Below are positions 1-8,510 of a stretch of DNA of 43,445 bases, piece after piece. The translations under genes and the position numbers were made by a program. Origin of the DNA: Pseudomonas capeferrum (lineage in GTDB: Bacteria; Pseudomonadota; Gammaproteobacteria; Pseudomonadales; Pseudomonadaceae); NCBI RefSeq assembly GCF_000731675.1, contig NZ_JMIT01000001.1, positions 637,417 to 680,861 on the forward strand, given 5' to 3'. Numbering within the stretch: position 1 is the first letter of the stretch; every line of letters begins with the position of its first letter. Below the pieces are notes generated by a model that searched no databases, was not told the DNA's origin, and saw only the letters and a program-made list of their open reading frames with translations.

Positions 1-42
1 CGCAGCCCTTTCGCGACGCAAGGCCGCTCCTACAAACGGCCA
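1..42. repeat. REP-like intergenic fragment
   Basis: This segment contains TTCGCGACGCAAGGCCGCTC followed by CTACA. It resembles the REP/short-repeat class scattered between P. putida genes, which have a GC-rich TTCGCG start and a CCGCTCCTACA-like end. It lies directly after the stop of the LysE-type gene and is cut by the window edge, so its full extent is unknown. Confidence 0.4.
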
Positions 43-43
43 C

Positions 44-655
44 TCAGCGGCTCAGGGGCAACGCCACGCCAATCACGGCGAACAAAGTCCCGCAGCAGCG
101 ATTGAACCCTTTGCCGCCTTTGGCCAGCCAGGGCCGAATGCGAAACGCCAGCCGTGCCAGCAGGTACTCGACCACAAACTCCACGCTGGCAAAGGTCGCC
201 GCCATCACCACGAACTGCAGCAACAGCCCCCGTTGGGGGTCGAGGAACTGCGGCAGGAACGCGCCATAGAACAACAGCACCTTGGGGTTGGCCATGGCCG
301 ACAGCAGCCCCTGACGGAACAGGCTCGCATTGCTCAAGCGCGGGGTTCGCTGGGTCACTTCCAGGTGCAGCGCCGGGCTGCGCCACAGCTGCACACCCAG
401 CCAGACCAAGTAGGCGCCACCCACCCACTTGAGGATGCCAAGCACCGATGCAGAGGTTTGCAGCAACGCACTGAGGCCGAACATCGCCAGGGCGATCAGG
501 GCGCTGAAGCCGAATACCCCGCCAACTATGGTGAACAGGGTGCGGCGCGCGCCATACAGTGCACCGTGGGTCAAGGCCAGCAAACTGTTAGGGCCTGGGG
601 TCAGCGACAGGCCAATGCTGGCCAGCAGGTAGATAAGCCAAGTGTCGAGTGCCAT
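44..655 (-). CDS. LysE/RhtB family amino-acid exporter
   Basis: The 203-residue integral membrane protein has the family signature LTPGPNSLLAL near residue 20 and a typical 200-210 residue length with about five or six hydrophobic segments. RhtB-type proteins export amino acids or derivatives across the inner membrane; the substrate cannot be told from sequence. I chose the ATG at 655 over a TTG two codons upstream because homologues start close to this residue. It is divergent from a GlxA/AraC-type regulator 100 bp away. That pairing is frequent for this exporter family and suggests, without proof, that the regulator controls it. Confidence 0.9.
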   Translation of the reverse strand: MALDTWLIYLLASIGLSLTPGPNSLLALTHGALYGARRTLFTIVGGVFGFSALIALAMFGLSALLQTSASVLGILKWVGGAYLVWLGVQLWRSPALHLEVTQRTPRLSNASLFRQGLLSAMANPKVLLFYGAFLPQFLDPQRGLLLQFVVMAATFASVEFVVEYLLARLAFRIRPWLAKGGKGFNRCCGTLFAVIGVALPLSR

Positions 656-756
656 GGGCAATGCCTTGTAGGTTCACAGGGCGCCAGTCTAGGCTACGAC
701 GACGTTTTTAGAGGGTATTATCTGGACATTATATGGTTCAATCCGGACGCCCTGCG

Positions 757-1737
757 ATGCCCCCTGATATCCGCCTGCTGATCGTGCCGCTGCCAGAATT
801 CGCCTTGCTGCCGTTCGGGGCGTTTCTCGACAAGCTCCGCTTCAGCGCCGATGACGAAGACTACAGCCGTCAGCGCTACTGCAGCTGGACCCTGGCAGGA
901 CTGACCCGCGAGCCGGTGCCCGCCAGCAGTGGCGTGGTGGTGCAGGTAGAGGCCATCGCCGAACAGCTCGACCTGCAGCAGTACGATTACCTGGTGCTGT
1001 TTGGCGGCCGCAACGCCATGGCCACCGCCGAGCTGGCACCGTCTTACAAGGGCTTGCTGAAACGGGCCGCCAAGGCTGGCGTCAAGCTGGTGGGTGTCGA
1101 TAACGCGGCGTTTCTACTGGCCGCGTGCGGCCTGCTGGAGGGGCACGACGTGGTGGTCCACTGGCGGCATGAGGCCGAGTTCCGTACCGCGTTCCCTCAT
1201 CTGAAGGTCCTGCGTGATCAGCTTTATTGCATTCAAGGCGGGCGCGTCACCTGTGCTGGGGGGACGGCGGCCGTCGACCTGGCCGTGGAGCTGTTGTCAC
1301 GCGCCTGTGGGCGAGCCCGAGCGCTGAAGGGCCTGGCCGACATGCTGGTAGACGAAACGCGCGATAGCCGCCACGCCTTGCGCTCGCTGGAGCTGGAGCT
1401 GGGGGCGGGGCAGGGGCGGCAGGTTCAGCGCGCATTGGCGTTGATGCGCCATCACCTGGGTTCACCGTTGTCGGTCGAGCACCTGGCGGCAGAGCTGTGC
1501 ATCAGCCGTCGGCAGCTCGATCGACAGTTCCTGGCCAGCCAGGGCATGAGCGCCAAGGCCTGGTGGCTGGAAATGCGCTTGCAGCAGGCGCGCTGGCGGT
1601 TGCTCAATTCCAGCCACAGCCTGGCGCAGATTGCCGATGAAGTCGGGTTGGGCGATGCCAGCCACCTGGGCAAGTGCGTGCGGCGGCGGTTTGGCTGTAC
1701 GGCGTTGCAACTGCGCAGCGGGGCGGCTGCTGGCTGA
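757..1737 (+). CDS. GlxA family (DJ-1/PfpI-AraC) transcriptional regulator
   Basis: The N-terminal half (about residues 5-180) is a DJ-1/PfpI-like glutamine-amidotransferase fold, with the nucleophile-elbow region around GVDNAAFLLAACGLL. The C-terminal 100 residues form a two-helix-turn-helix AraC domain (LSVEHLAAELCISRRQLDRQ, then IADEVGLGDASHLGKCVRRR). In this family the DJ-1 domain senses ligands such as amines or amino-acid derivatives and is not normally catalytic. An in-frame ATG at 733 would add eight residues. I prefer 757 because the protein core begins there and 733 sits inside an AT-rich stretch (716-735) that looks like promoter DNA. Neither start has a strong ribosome site. The probable target is the divergent exporter. 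Confidence 0.85.
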   Translation: MPPDIRLLIVPLPEFALLPFGAFLDKLRFSADDEDYSRQRYCSWTLAGLTREPVPASSGVVVQVEAIAEQLDLQQYDYLVLFGGRNAMATAELAPSYKGLLKRAAKAGVKLVGVDNAAFLLAACGLLEGHDVVVHWRHEAEFRTAFPHLKVLRDQLYCIQGGRVTCAGGTAAVDLAVELLSRACGRARALKGLADMLVDETRDSRHALRSLELELGAGQGRQVQRALALMRHHLGSPLSVEHLAAELCISRRQLDRQFLASQGMSAKAWWLEMRLQQARWRLLNSSHSLAQIADEVGLGDASHLGKCVRRRFGCTALQLRSGAAAG

Positions 1738-1760
1738 GGCCGCCCAGGCTGTTTAAGTGC

Positions 1761-2612
1761 TTATTGCGGGGTACCGAACAAGGCCGTCCAGTAGATCCCG
1801 GCATCACTCTTCGGGTCCACCGCATAGGCGGCCCCCAACTCGCGCAAATCAGGGTTCATCAACGTAGCGCAATGCCCAGGGCTGGCCAGCCAGCCGTCGA
1901 CCACCTTGTGCGCGCTGTCGCGGCCGGCAGCGATGTTCTCGCCGACCTGCTGATACAGGTAACCGGCCAGCTCCGCCCGATCGCCGGGGGTACGGCCGTC
2001 CTTGTCGATGTGGTCGAAGAAGTTCTGGTTGGCCATGGCCCGGGTGTGGTCGGCGGCCACGCCGGCCAAGGTGGTATTCCAGGTCAGCGCCGGTGCGCCA
2101 GCAAAGGGCTGGCCGCCGCACTGGCGCGGCAACTTGCGCGCAGCGTTGATTTCCTGCAGCACCTTCTGCCCCTCGGCTTGCCAGTCACCGAGGCGCCCGC
2201 TGAGCAACGGGCGGGCGAGGACGATGCGCCAGTCGCGGCCTTCCTGGCTGACGCCGATATCGACGAACTGCGGGTCGAGCACCACTTGGCAGAAACTTTC
2301 TTCGATGGCATGCATGGCTGCTTGTGCATCACGCGGGCCCGAGAGGCTGATCGCCTGCACGTTGACCATCGGGTAGGCAGCGCGGGTCATGGCCTGCTGC
2401 AAGTCGCGGGTGCCCTCGGGGGACAATGCCAGGCGGGTGTCGCTGTTGAGGGGGGGAAGCTCCAGCGACGCTTCGCCACCGCAAGGCTGGGCCTTGCTGC
2501 GGTAGGCATTGATCGAATCGATCAGTTGCCCCTCTTCGCCAGTCACGGCGAAGGCCCCGGTCGAGATGACCAGGCCCAGCGACAAGGCGGCAACAGATGA
2601 CAGGACGCGCAT
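1761..2612 (-). CDS. Secreted CAP/SCP-domain protein with two tandem CAP-like modules
   Basis: The 283-residue protein starts at ATG 2612, preceded by AGGGAG at good spacing; the open frame runs upstream but lacks a signal there. Residues 1-22 are a signal peptide ending TGAFA. Residues about 155-283 are a CAP/SCP (PR-1, YkwD-like) domain with HTRAMANQNFFDH, GENIAAG and GWLASPGHC. Residues about 25-145 look like a second, degenerate copy: both halves begin with an I(D/N)xxR segment followed by CGG, but the first lacks the His/Glu motif residues. Bacterial CAP proteins are periplasmic or secreted and mostly of unknown role. The next gene is on the opposite strand 257 bp away, so it is probably monocistronic. 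Confidence 0.85.
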   Translation of the reverse strand: MRVLSSVAALSLGLVISTGAFAVTGEEGQLIDSINAYRSKAQPCGGEASLELPPLNSDTRLALSPEGTRDLQQAMTRAAYPMVNVQAISLSGPRDAQAAMHAIEESFCQVVLDPQFVDIGVSQEGRDWRIVLARPLLSGRLGDWQAEGQKVLQEINAARKLPRQCGGQPFAGAPALTWNTTLAGVAADHTRAMANQNFFDHIDKDGRTPGDRAELAGYLYQQVGENIAAGRDSAHKVVDGWLASPGHCATLMNPDLRELGAAYAVDPKSDAGIYWTALFGTPQ

Positions 2613-2769
2613 GTGAATCTCCCTATGACTGGCAGCGTCGTGGTAAGCGCTGCTCATCCTACACAAGCCCAGGGTTTTTGGCCCGGTATCGTGTAAAGCA
2701 ATGAAAACGCCGGCAATCGTTGCAGGCGGCAAAAGAGGGAGTAGACCACTGGTCGCCCCAAAAGTGCGA

Positions 2770-2791
2770 TCACTTGGTAATCATTCGTAAT
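2770..2791. promoter_or_regulatory. Possible weak Fur-box half upstream of TonB receptor
   Basis: GGTAATCATTCGTAAT at 2776-2791 shares an eight-base TAATCATT core with the right part of the Fur consensus, but the left third does not match. It lies about 80-100 bp before the TonB-dependent receptor, where a Fur site would be expected. Treat as a candidate only. Confidence 0.3.
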
Positions 2792-2868
2792 TTCGGCTAG
2801 AAACAAGACTCAATCGCTCTTAGCTTCACTGTGCCAGGAAGGCCCCATCCCCTATCGAGGCGCCTTGC

Positions 2869-5034
2869 ATGGCACGATCCCGTCAGTATCAATCGACCTT
2901 TCTCGCTGTCTGCTGTTCCGTCGCCGTTACCGCACAGGCGGCTGACGGCGTTATCCAGCTGGACGCCACCGCCATCAATGCCGAGTCCGCCAAGCTCAAG
3001 GGCGAGCCCCCGGAGCCCTTTGCCGGGGGGCAGGTTGCGCGGGGCGGGCAGATGGGCGTGTTGGGCAACCAGGATATGATGGATGTGCCGTTCACCATGA
3101 CCAGCTACACCTCGCAGTTGATCGAAGACCAGCAAGCCGAGGACATCGGCGATGTACTGCTCAATGACCCGTCGGTGCGCCAGTCGTTCGGTTTCGGCAA
3201 CCAGTCGCAGGTCTTCGTCATCCGGGGTTTGCCGCTCAACGGGGATGATGTGGCATTCAATGGCCTGTATGGCGTGCTGCCCAGGCAGATGATCAGTACC
3301 GATGCCGTGGAGCGGGTCGAGCTGCTGAAGGGGCCGAACGCCTTTCTCAACGGCGCCAGCCCCACGGGTACTGGCCTGGGCGGTAACGTCAACCTGCAGC
3401 CCAAGCGTGCCGGCGATACGCCGACCCGCCGCTACACCCAGGACATCAGCAGCGATGGCCGCCTGGGTGAGCACCTAGACCTCGGCCAGCGCTTTGGTGA
3501 GGACAATCGCTTTGGCGTGCGCCTGAACCTGTCGCAACGTGAAGGCGAAACCGCAGTCGACGACCAGGACCAACGCAGCAAGCTGTTCATCGTCGGCCTC
3601 GACTACCGTGGCGACAAGCTGCGCCTGTCTACCGACATCGGCTATCAGAAACAGCGGGTCAACCATATGCGCAACTCGGTGCGCCTGGGGGCTGGCCTGA
3701 GCGATATCCCCCGGGCGCCGGATGCCGACCATAATTATGGCCAGGACTGGGCCTGGACCGAGACCGAAGACACCTTCGGCATGGTCCGCGGCGATTACGA
3801 CTTCAACGACAACTGGAGCGGTTACCTGGCGGGTGGCGTCAAGCACACCCACGAAAACGGTTTTTATGGCACGCCGGTCCTCACTGACGCCGCCAGCGGT
3901 GCTGCCACCATCGGCGGTTCGGAAATCCCCCATAACGAAGACAACACCACCTTCATGGGCGGCATCAACGGCCGCTTGCAGACCGGCCCGGTCAGCCACC
4001 AGGTGAACCTCGGCGCTGCCAGCATCTGGACCCAGCAAGAAAACGCGTTCGTCTTCTACAATTCGCAGGCCACCAACCTCTACAACACCGACCCGTTGCC
4101 CAAGCCCACCACCCCCACCTTCACCGGTGGCAAGCTGGACGACCCCGGGGTCACCGGCAAGACGCGCAACCGCAGCCTTGCCGTGTCCGACACGCTGGGC
4201 CTGTTCGACGATACCTTGCTGGTCACCGTCGGCGTGCGGCGCCAGCAGTTGCGCGTCGAAGGCTATGCCTATGACGGCGAGGGGCCGGACCTTGGCCGCA
4301 ACGCCTTCTACGATGAGTCGGTCACCACGCCTGTCTACGGCATTGTCTACAAGGTAAACCCGTCGATCTCGCTGTACGCCAATCGCATCGAAGGGCTCGC
4401 GCAAGGGGCGACTGCATCGGGCCAGGTGATCAATGCCGGGGAGGTGTTCCCGCCGGCCAAGACCAAGCAGGTCGAGGCCGGGGTCAAGCTCGACTACCAG
4501 ACCTTCGGTGCCAACCTGGCGCTGTTCCGTATCGAGCGGCCCACCGACGGTTTTGTTCAGGGCGATGTATTCGTCCAGGATGGCGAGCAGGTCAACAAGG
4601 GCGTCGAACTGAGTGTGTTCGGCGAGCCGGTGCAGGGGCTGCGCTTGATGGCCGGCGGAACGCGCATGGACACCGAGCTGAAAAACACCCAGGGCGGGGC
4701 CGATGACGGCAACCATGCGGTCGGGGTGCCGACCTTCCAGTTGAACGCCAGCGTCGATTGGGACGTGCCTGGCTTGCAGGGCGTGGCGCTCAACGCCCGT
4801 ATGCTACGTACCGGGGGGCAGTACGCCAACCCGGCCAACACCCTCAGCCTGCCGACCTGGAACCGCTTCGATGTGGGCGCACGCTACCGCTTCAAGGTGC
4901 AGCAAAAGGAGGTCACCCTGCGCATGAACGTGGAAAACCTCACCGACAAGCACTATTGGGCTTCCGCCAACGGCGGCTACCTGACCCAGGGCGACCCGCG
5001 CCTGGTCAAGTTCTCTGGCTCGATTGACTTCTGA
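2869..5034 (+). CDS. TonB-dependent outer-membrane siderophore receptor
   Basis: The 721-residue protein has a signal peptide (cleavage near AQAA, residue about 25) and an N-terminal plug domain (about 60-180) with VFVIRGLPLNGD and VERVELLKGPNAFLNG, followed by a 22-strand-type barrel. It ends in NVENLTDKHYWA and a C-terminal phenylalanine, both typical of the family. There is no N-terminal STN signalling extension, so it is not a FecA-type transducer and is unlikely to pair with the orphan FecR 10 kb away. A GAGG ribosome site sits 8 nt before ATG 2869. It imports a ferric siderophore or similar chelate using TonB energy; the ligand cannot be assigned. It converges with the SleB-type hydrolase gene. 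Confidence 0.92.
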   Translation: MARSRQYQSTFLAVCCSVAVTAQAADGVIQLDATAINAESAKLKGEPPEPFAGGQVARGGQMGVLGNQDMMDVPFTMTSYTSQLIEDQQAEDIGDVLLNDPSVRQSFGFGNQSQVFVIRGLPLNGDDVAFNGLYGVLPRQMISTDAVERVELLKGPNAFLNGASPTGTGLGGNVNLQPKRAGDTPTRRYTQDISSDGRLGEHLDLGQRFGEDNRFGVRLNLSQREGETAVDDQDQRSKLFIVGLDYRGDKLRLSTDIGYQKQRVNHMRNSVRLGAGLSDIPRAPDADHNYGQDWAWTETEDTFGMVRGDYDFNDNWSGYLAGGVKHTHENGFYGTPVLTDAASGAATIGGSEIPHNEDNTTFMGGINGRLQTGPVSHQVNLGAASIWTQQENAFVFYNSQATNLYNTDPLPKPTTPTFTGGKLDDPGVTGKTRNRSLAVSDTLGLFDDTLLVTVGVRRQQLRVEGYAYDGEGPDLGRNAFYDESVTTPVYGIVYKVNPSISLYANRIEGLAQGATASGQVINAGEVFPPAKTKQVEAGVKLDYQTFGANLALFRIERPTDGFVQGDVFVQDGEQVNKGVELSVFGEPVQGLRLMAGGTRMDTELKNTQGGADDGNHAVGVPTFQLNASVDWDVPGLQGVALNARMLRTGGQYANPANTLSLPTWNRFDVGARYRFKVQQKEVTLRMNVENLTDKHYWASANGGYLTQGDPRLVKFSGSIDF

Positions 5035-5043
5035 CAGCGCCGC

Positions 5044-5655
5044 TCAACGGGCGAGCGCCTGATGAGGCTTGTAGAACAGAAAGTGCGTGGTCTCGGCCGT
5101 CCTGCGGTAGGCCTTGGCCCACTGCGGGTGCACATTGCGGTCGTGAAAGTACAGCGCCCCGCCGGTGGGGTCCTTGAGCTGCTGGTTCAGCGCCTTGCGC
5201 GCGATCTCTTTGGCGATGTCGTAGCGTTGCGCCTCTTCAACCTGATCGGAGCGCCCGTCGCACCACCAGGAAAACTGGCAGGCCTTGGTCTCCACGCCCT
5301 GCTTGACGACACCGCAGATGGTGTCTGGGAAGCCATCGTGGCCCAGGCGGTTGAGCACCACGCTGGCCACTGCGGTCATGTCCTTGGCATCGGCACCCTT
5401 GGCTTCCCAGTAGATGGTACGGGCCAGACAGGTGATGCTGTCGTCCAGCGGCGACTTGCCGGCCGGGTCGACGGCCTTCACCTCGCCCGGGGTGATGGTC
5501 TCGGCCTTTTTCGGTGGTGGGGCATCCTCCACCACCTTTTCCTCAAGCACTTCGGCCTTGTCTTCGGCGACGGCGGCCTTGGCCGTGTCAACTGCGTGCA
5601 CTGGGCCTGCAAGCAGGGCGCTAGTCAAACCGATCAGCATCCACGAAAGGCGCAT
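5044..5655 (-). CDS. SleB-type cell wall hydrolase (Hydrolase_2 family)
   Basis: The 203-residue secreted protein has a signal peptide (residues 1-21, ending VHA), a low-complexity Ala/Glu/Lys linker to about residue 70, and a C-terminal SleB/Hydrolase_2 domain. Glu84 in TIYWEAKGA is the likely catalytic acid, and the domain shows CQFSWWCDG and GGALYFHDR motifs. Relatives include the spore-cortex-lytic SleB, but Pseudomonas does not sporulate, so the role is presumably peptidoglycan remodelling in the periplasm. It ends 10 bp from the convergent TonB receptor stop and starts 34 bp after the AEC carrier gene on the same strand, so the two may share a transcript. Confidence 0.88.
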   Translation of the reverse strand: MRLSWMLIGLTSALLAGPVHAVDTAKAAVAEDKAEVLEEKVVEDAPPPKKAETITPGEVKAVDPAGKSPLDDSITCLARTIYWEAKGADAKDMTAVASVVLNRLGHDGFPDTICGVVKQGVETKACQFSWWCDGRSDQVEEAQRYDIAKEIARKALNQQLKDPTGGALYFHDRNVHPQWAKAYRRTAETTHFLFYKPHQALAR

Positions 5656-5689
5656 GGCCGAGCTTCCGAACTGTGGGTTGAATCACAGT

Positions 5690-6607
5690 CTAGCCAAGCG
5701 TAAGCATTAGCACCAAAGGAAGGGTTGCGGCAGCGGCCACGGTCTGCAGGGCGATGATGGTGGCCATCAGCGGGGCGTTGCCGCCCATCTGCCTGGCCAT
5801 CACATAGGAAGAGGATGCGGTAGGCAGCGCCTGGAACAGCACGGCCACCACTGCCGCCTGGCCACTCAGGCCAAGGATGCGGCACAGGCCCCAGGTGGTC
5901 AGTGGCATCACCAGAAACTTGAATGCCGAGGCTGCCATCAACGGGCGCACCTGTTGGCCGACGCGGGCGCCCCCCAGGGCCGCGCCCACGCACAGCAGGC
6001 CTAGGGGCAGGGCGGCCTGGCCGAGGGCCTTGACGGTGGGCTCAAGCCCTGCGGGCAAGCCAAGCCCGGTGACCCGCAGCAGCAGGCCGCCGGTACAGCC
6101 AACGATCAGCGGGTTGGCGAAAATCGCACGCAACACCGTGGCCGGTGAGCTGTGGCGGGCGCTGAAACGGGCGAACACCAGGACGCACAGCAGGTTGACC
6201 AAGGGCACGATGGCGGCATTGGCCACCGCCGCCAGGGCGATGCCGGCACTGCCATAGATCCCAGCGGCCAGGGTAGCGCCGATGTAGTTGTTGAAGCGTA
6301 CGCCACCTTGGAATACCGAGGTGAAATCGGCGCCGTCATGGTTGACCGCACCTTGGTAGAGCACCAACAGCAGGGCGCCGAGCAGGGTCGAGAGCATCAG
6401 CACACCGACCATGCCCAGCACCGGCACCCCGTCGAGGTTGGCAGTGGCCAGGCCGTGGAGGAACAGCGACGGCAGCAGCACGTAATAGCTCAGGCGTTCA
6501 GCACCGGGCCAGAAGGTGTCGGCAAGAAAACCGCGAACACGCAGAAAGGTGCCCAATGCGATCAGCAGGATGATCGGTAACAGCGTGGTCAGCAGCAGGT
6601 GGAGCAT
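5690..6607 (-). CDS. AEC family transporter
   Basis: The 305-residue protein is hydrophobic throughout, with about ten predicted membrane segments. It has conserved pieces of the auxin-efflux-carrier fold: RFNNYIGATLA near residue 105, ANPLIVGCTGG near 170 and a C-terminal ALPTASSSYVMARQMGG. Bacterial AEC proteins transport organic anions such as malonate or malate, and the substrate here is unknown. The LysR gene 109 bp upstream on the same strand is a plausible regulator but this is inference. Start is ATG 6607. Confidence 0.9.
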   Translation of the reverse strand: MLHLLLTTLLPIILLIALGTFLRVRGFLADTFWPGAERLSYYVLLPSLFLHGLATANLDGVPVLGMVGVLMLSTLLGALLLVLYQGAVNHDGADFTSVFQGGVRFNNYIGATLAAGIYGSAGIALAAVANAAIVPLVNLLCVLVFARFSARHSSPATVLRAIFANPLIVGCTGGLLLRVTGLGLPAGLEPTVKALGQAALPLGLLCVGAALGGARVGQQVRPLMAASAFKFLVMPLTTWGLCRILGLSGQAAVVAVLFQALPTASSSYVMARQMGGNAPLMATIIALQTVAAAATLPLVLMLTLG

Positions 6608-6716
6608 GGTCGGCCTTCCGTAGTCGGGTATCGCTAAAGCCTACGGGGACGCTTTGGTTTGGAAAAACGTTGTTTTCTTCAGTGACCGTTGAGAATAAAT
6701 GCACGGTCTGCTTGGG

Positions 6717-7580
6717 TCAGGCCTCCAGTGCCGTCTTCAATACGGCGCTCAAGTGGCGCCGCTGACTTTTTTCATGTTCCAGCAGCACCACCCGCCGCGT
6801 CAGTTGCGGCTCGCCAAAGGGCAGGCAGGTGGCCGCTGGTAAGCGTTGCAGGTCTTCGTCGGCCATCGGGATGATCGCCACCCCCAGGCCCATCACCGCC
6901 ATGCGTGCCAGGGCTTCTTGGCTGTCCAGCTCCATCTGTTCGCTCACTTGCAGGTGCTGGCGGCGCAGCTCCTGTTCGATCTGTCGCCCGGCCCAGGCGC
7001 GCTTGTCAAAGCGCAAAAACGGTTGGCTGGCCAACAGCGCTGGCAGGCTCTGGCCCGCCAGTTCAGGGCTGGCGATGGCCCAGAAGCGGTCAGCGAACAA
7101 GGGTGTGAAGACCAGGCACTGGGGGTAGGGGCTGATTGGCTCGGTGGTGATCGCCGCATCGAGTTCGCCGTCTTCGACGCGCCGCGCCAGTTCCGCCGAC
7201 ATGCCTGAAGCGACGCTGATATGCAGCTGCGGGTGATGGGTCTTGATCCACAGCAGCGCCTTGGGCAGGCGCCGGGCCAGCACGGTGTGGATCGCCCCTA
7301 GGCGCAAGCGGCCGCGCAAGCTCGGGCCACTGGCCAAGGCGTCGGCCAATTCGTCATAGGCGCCGAGGATGCCCTCGGCGCGCGCTACTGCCAGCTGGCC
7401 GGCTTCGGTCAGCACCACCTGGCGCCGGCTGCGATCGAACAGGCTGACCTGCAGCTCGTCTTCGAGGCTCTTGATGTGCAGGCTCACGGCTGAAGGGGTG
7501 AGGCTGAGCAGATCGGCCGCTCGGGCAAAGGTGCCGTGGCGAGCGATGGTCACCAAGGTGCGCAGGGCTTTGAGGGACAC
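6717..7580 (-). CDS. LysR family transcriptional regulator
   Basis: This is a canonical LysR protein of 287 residues: winged HTH at residues 1-60 (FARAADLLSLTPSAVSLHIK) and a periplasmic-binding-like effector domain after residue 85. The longest frame opens with TTG at 7595. I chose GTG 7580 because GGAG lies nine bases before it and the HTH then starts at the usual distance; the TTG has no ribosome site. It lies between the betaine-type ABC pair and the AEC carrier, all on the minus strand. The closer partner is the downstream carrier, which is the likelier target. Confidence 0.88.
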   Translation of the reverse strand: MSLKALRTLVTIARHGTFARAADLLSLTPSAVSLHIKSLEDELQVSLFDRSRRQVVLTEAGQLAVARAEGILGAYDELADALASGPSLRGRLRLGAIHTVLARRLPKALLWIKTHHPQLHISVASGMSAELARRVEDGELDAAITTEPISPYPQCLVFTPLFADRFWAIASPELAGQSLPALLASQPFLRFDKRAWAGRQIEQELRRQHLQVSEQMELDSQEALARMAVMGLGVAIIPMADEDLQRLPAATCLPFGEPQLTRRVVLLEHEKSQRRHLSAVLKTALEA

Positions 7581-7661
7581 GCTGAAAGGCTCCAAGGCTG
7601 AGCGGATGGTAGCGCATTGTCAGCGCCGGCCCGGCTGCCGGCAAGCCGGCAGATGCCGAGA

Positions 7662-8510
7662 TCAGCGTTTGACTTGCCCATACGCCTGACTGATGCGGTC
7701 AATCACCATGGCCAAGGCCACGATCGCCAGCCCCGCTTCAACGCCCTGGCCGACGTTGAGGGTCTGAATGCCGGCCAGTACATCCTCACCCAGGCCGCGC
7801 GCGCCGATCATCGAAGCCACTACCACCATCGACAACGCCATCATGACTGACTGGTTGAGGCCGGCCATGATGCTCGGCAGGGCCAACGGCAGGGCAATGC
7901 GCTGCAGCCGCTGCCAGCGGCTGGCGCCCAAACCGTGTGCGGCTTGCAGCAACGACGGGTCGATCTGCCGCAAGCCCAGGTCGGTCAGCCGCACCAGTGG
8001 CGGCAAGGCGTAGATCAGGGTGGCGAACACTGCCGGTACCTTGCCCAGGCCAAACAGCATGAGCACCGGGATCAGGTAGACGAAGGCGGGGAGTGTCTGC
8101 ATCACATCCAGCACCGGCATCAACAACCGCCGAGCCAGCGGGCGTGACGCCAGCAGGATGCCCAGCGGCACCCCGACCAGTACGCACAGGCCGGTGCTGA
8201 CCAGCACCAGGGCCAAGGTCTGCAGCAGCTTGTCCCACAGCCCGAGCACGCCGATCAAGGCCAGCAGGGTAACCATCGCCACGCTGCGCAGTACGCTGCG
8301 GCTGGCATGCCAGGCGAGCAGCCCGACCAGCAGCAAGAGTGCCCACCAGGGCAGCAGGCGCAGCAGGTTCTCCAGGCTTACCAACAGTTGCAGCAGCTGG
8401 TCCGAGACGCTGCGCAGGTGATCGCCGTAGTTCAGCACCAGCCAGTCGACCAGCTGGTTGACGCGTTCGGCGAAGGAAAATTGCAGCGCTTCGGGAAAGC
8501 CGCCACTCAT
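7662..8510 (-). CDS. ProW-type ABC transporter permease (glycine betaine/proline family)
   Basis: The 282-residue inner-membrane protein has an N-terminal hydrophobic region and a C-terminal BPD_transp_1 domain. The cytoplasmic EAA loop that contacts the ATPase is visible as AAHGLGASRWQRLQRIALPLALP, and the GARGLGEDVLAGIQTLNVGQG segment is typical of ProW/ChoW/OpuAB. Its start overlaps the stop of the binding-protein gene (ATGA at 8507-8510), so the two are translationally coupled. No ATP-binding subunit gene is next to them. The import substrate is inferred to be a quaternary amine from family membership. Confidence 0.92.
   Translation of the reverse strand: MSGGFPEALQFSFAERVNQLVDWLVLNYGDHLRSVSDQLLQLLVSLENLLRLLPWWALLLLVGLLAWHASRSVLRSVAMVTLLALIGVLGLWDKLLQTLALVLVSTGLCVLVGVPLGILLASRPLARRLLMPVLDVMQTLPAFVYLIPVLMLFGLGKVPAVFATLIYALPPLVRLTDLGLRQIDPSLLQAAHGLGASRWQRLQRIALPLALPSIMAGLNQSVMMALSMVVVASMIGARGLGEDVLAGIQTLNVGQGVEAGLAIVALAMVIDRISQAYGQVKR

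Noticed and set aside
3475..4716. 413-codon minus-strand frame opposite the TonB receptor
   Set aside because: It is a GC-rich antisense shadow with Val/Asp/His bias; the plus-strand receptor is clearly the gene.
2869..5034. TonB receptor as partner of the orphan FecR
   Set aside because: The receptor's mature N-terminus goes straight into the plug and lacks the STN signalling domain.
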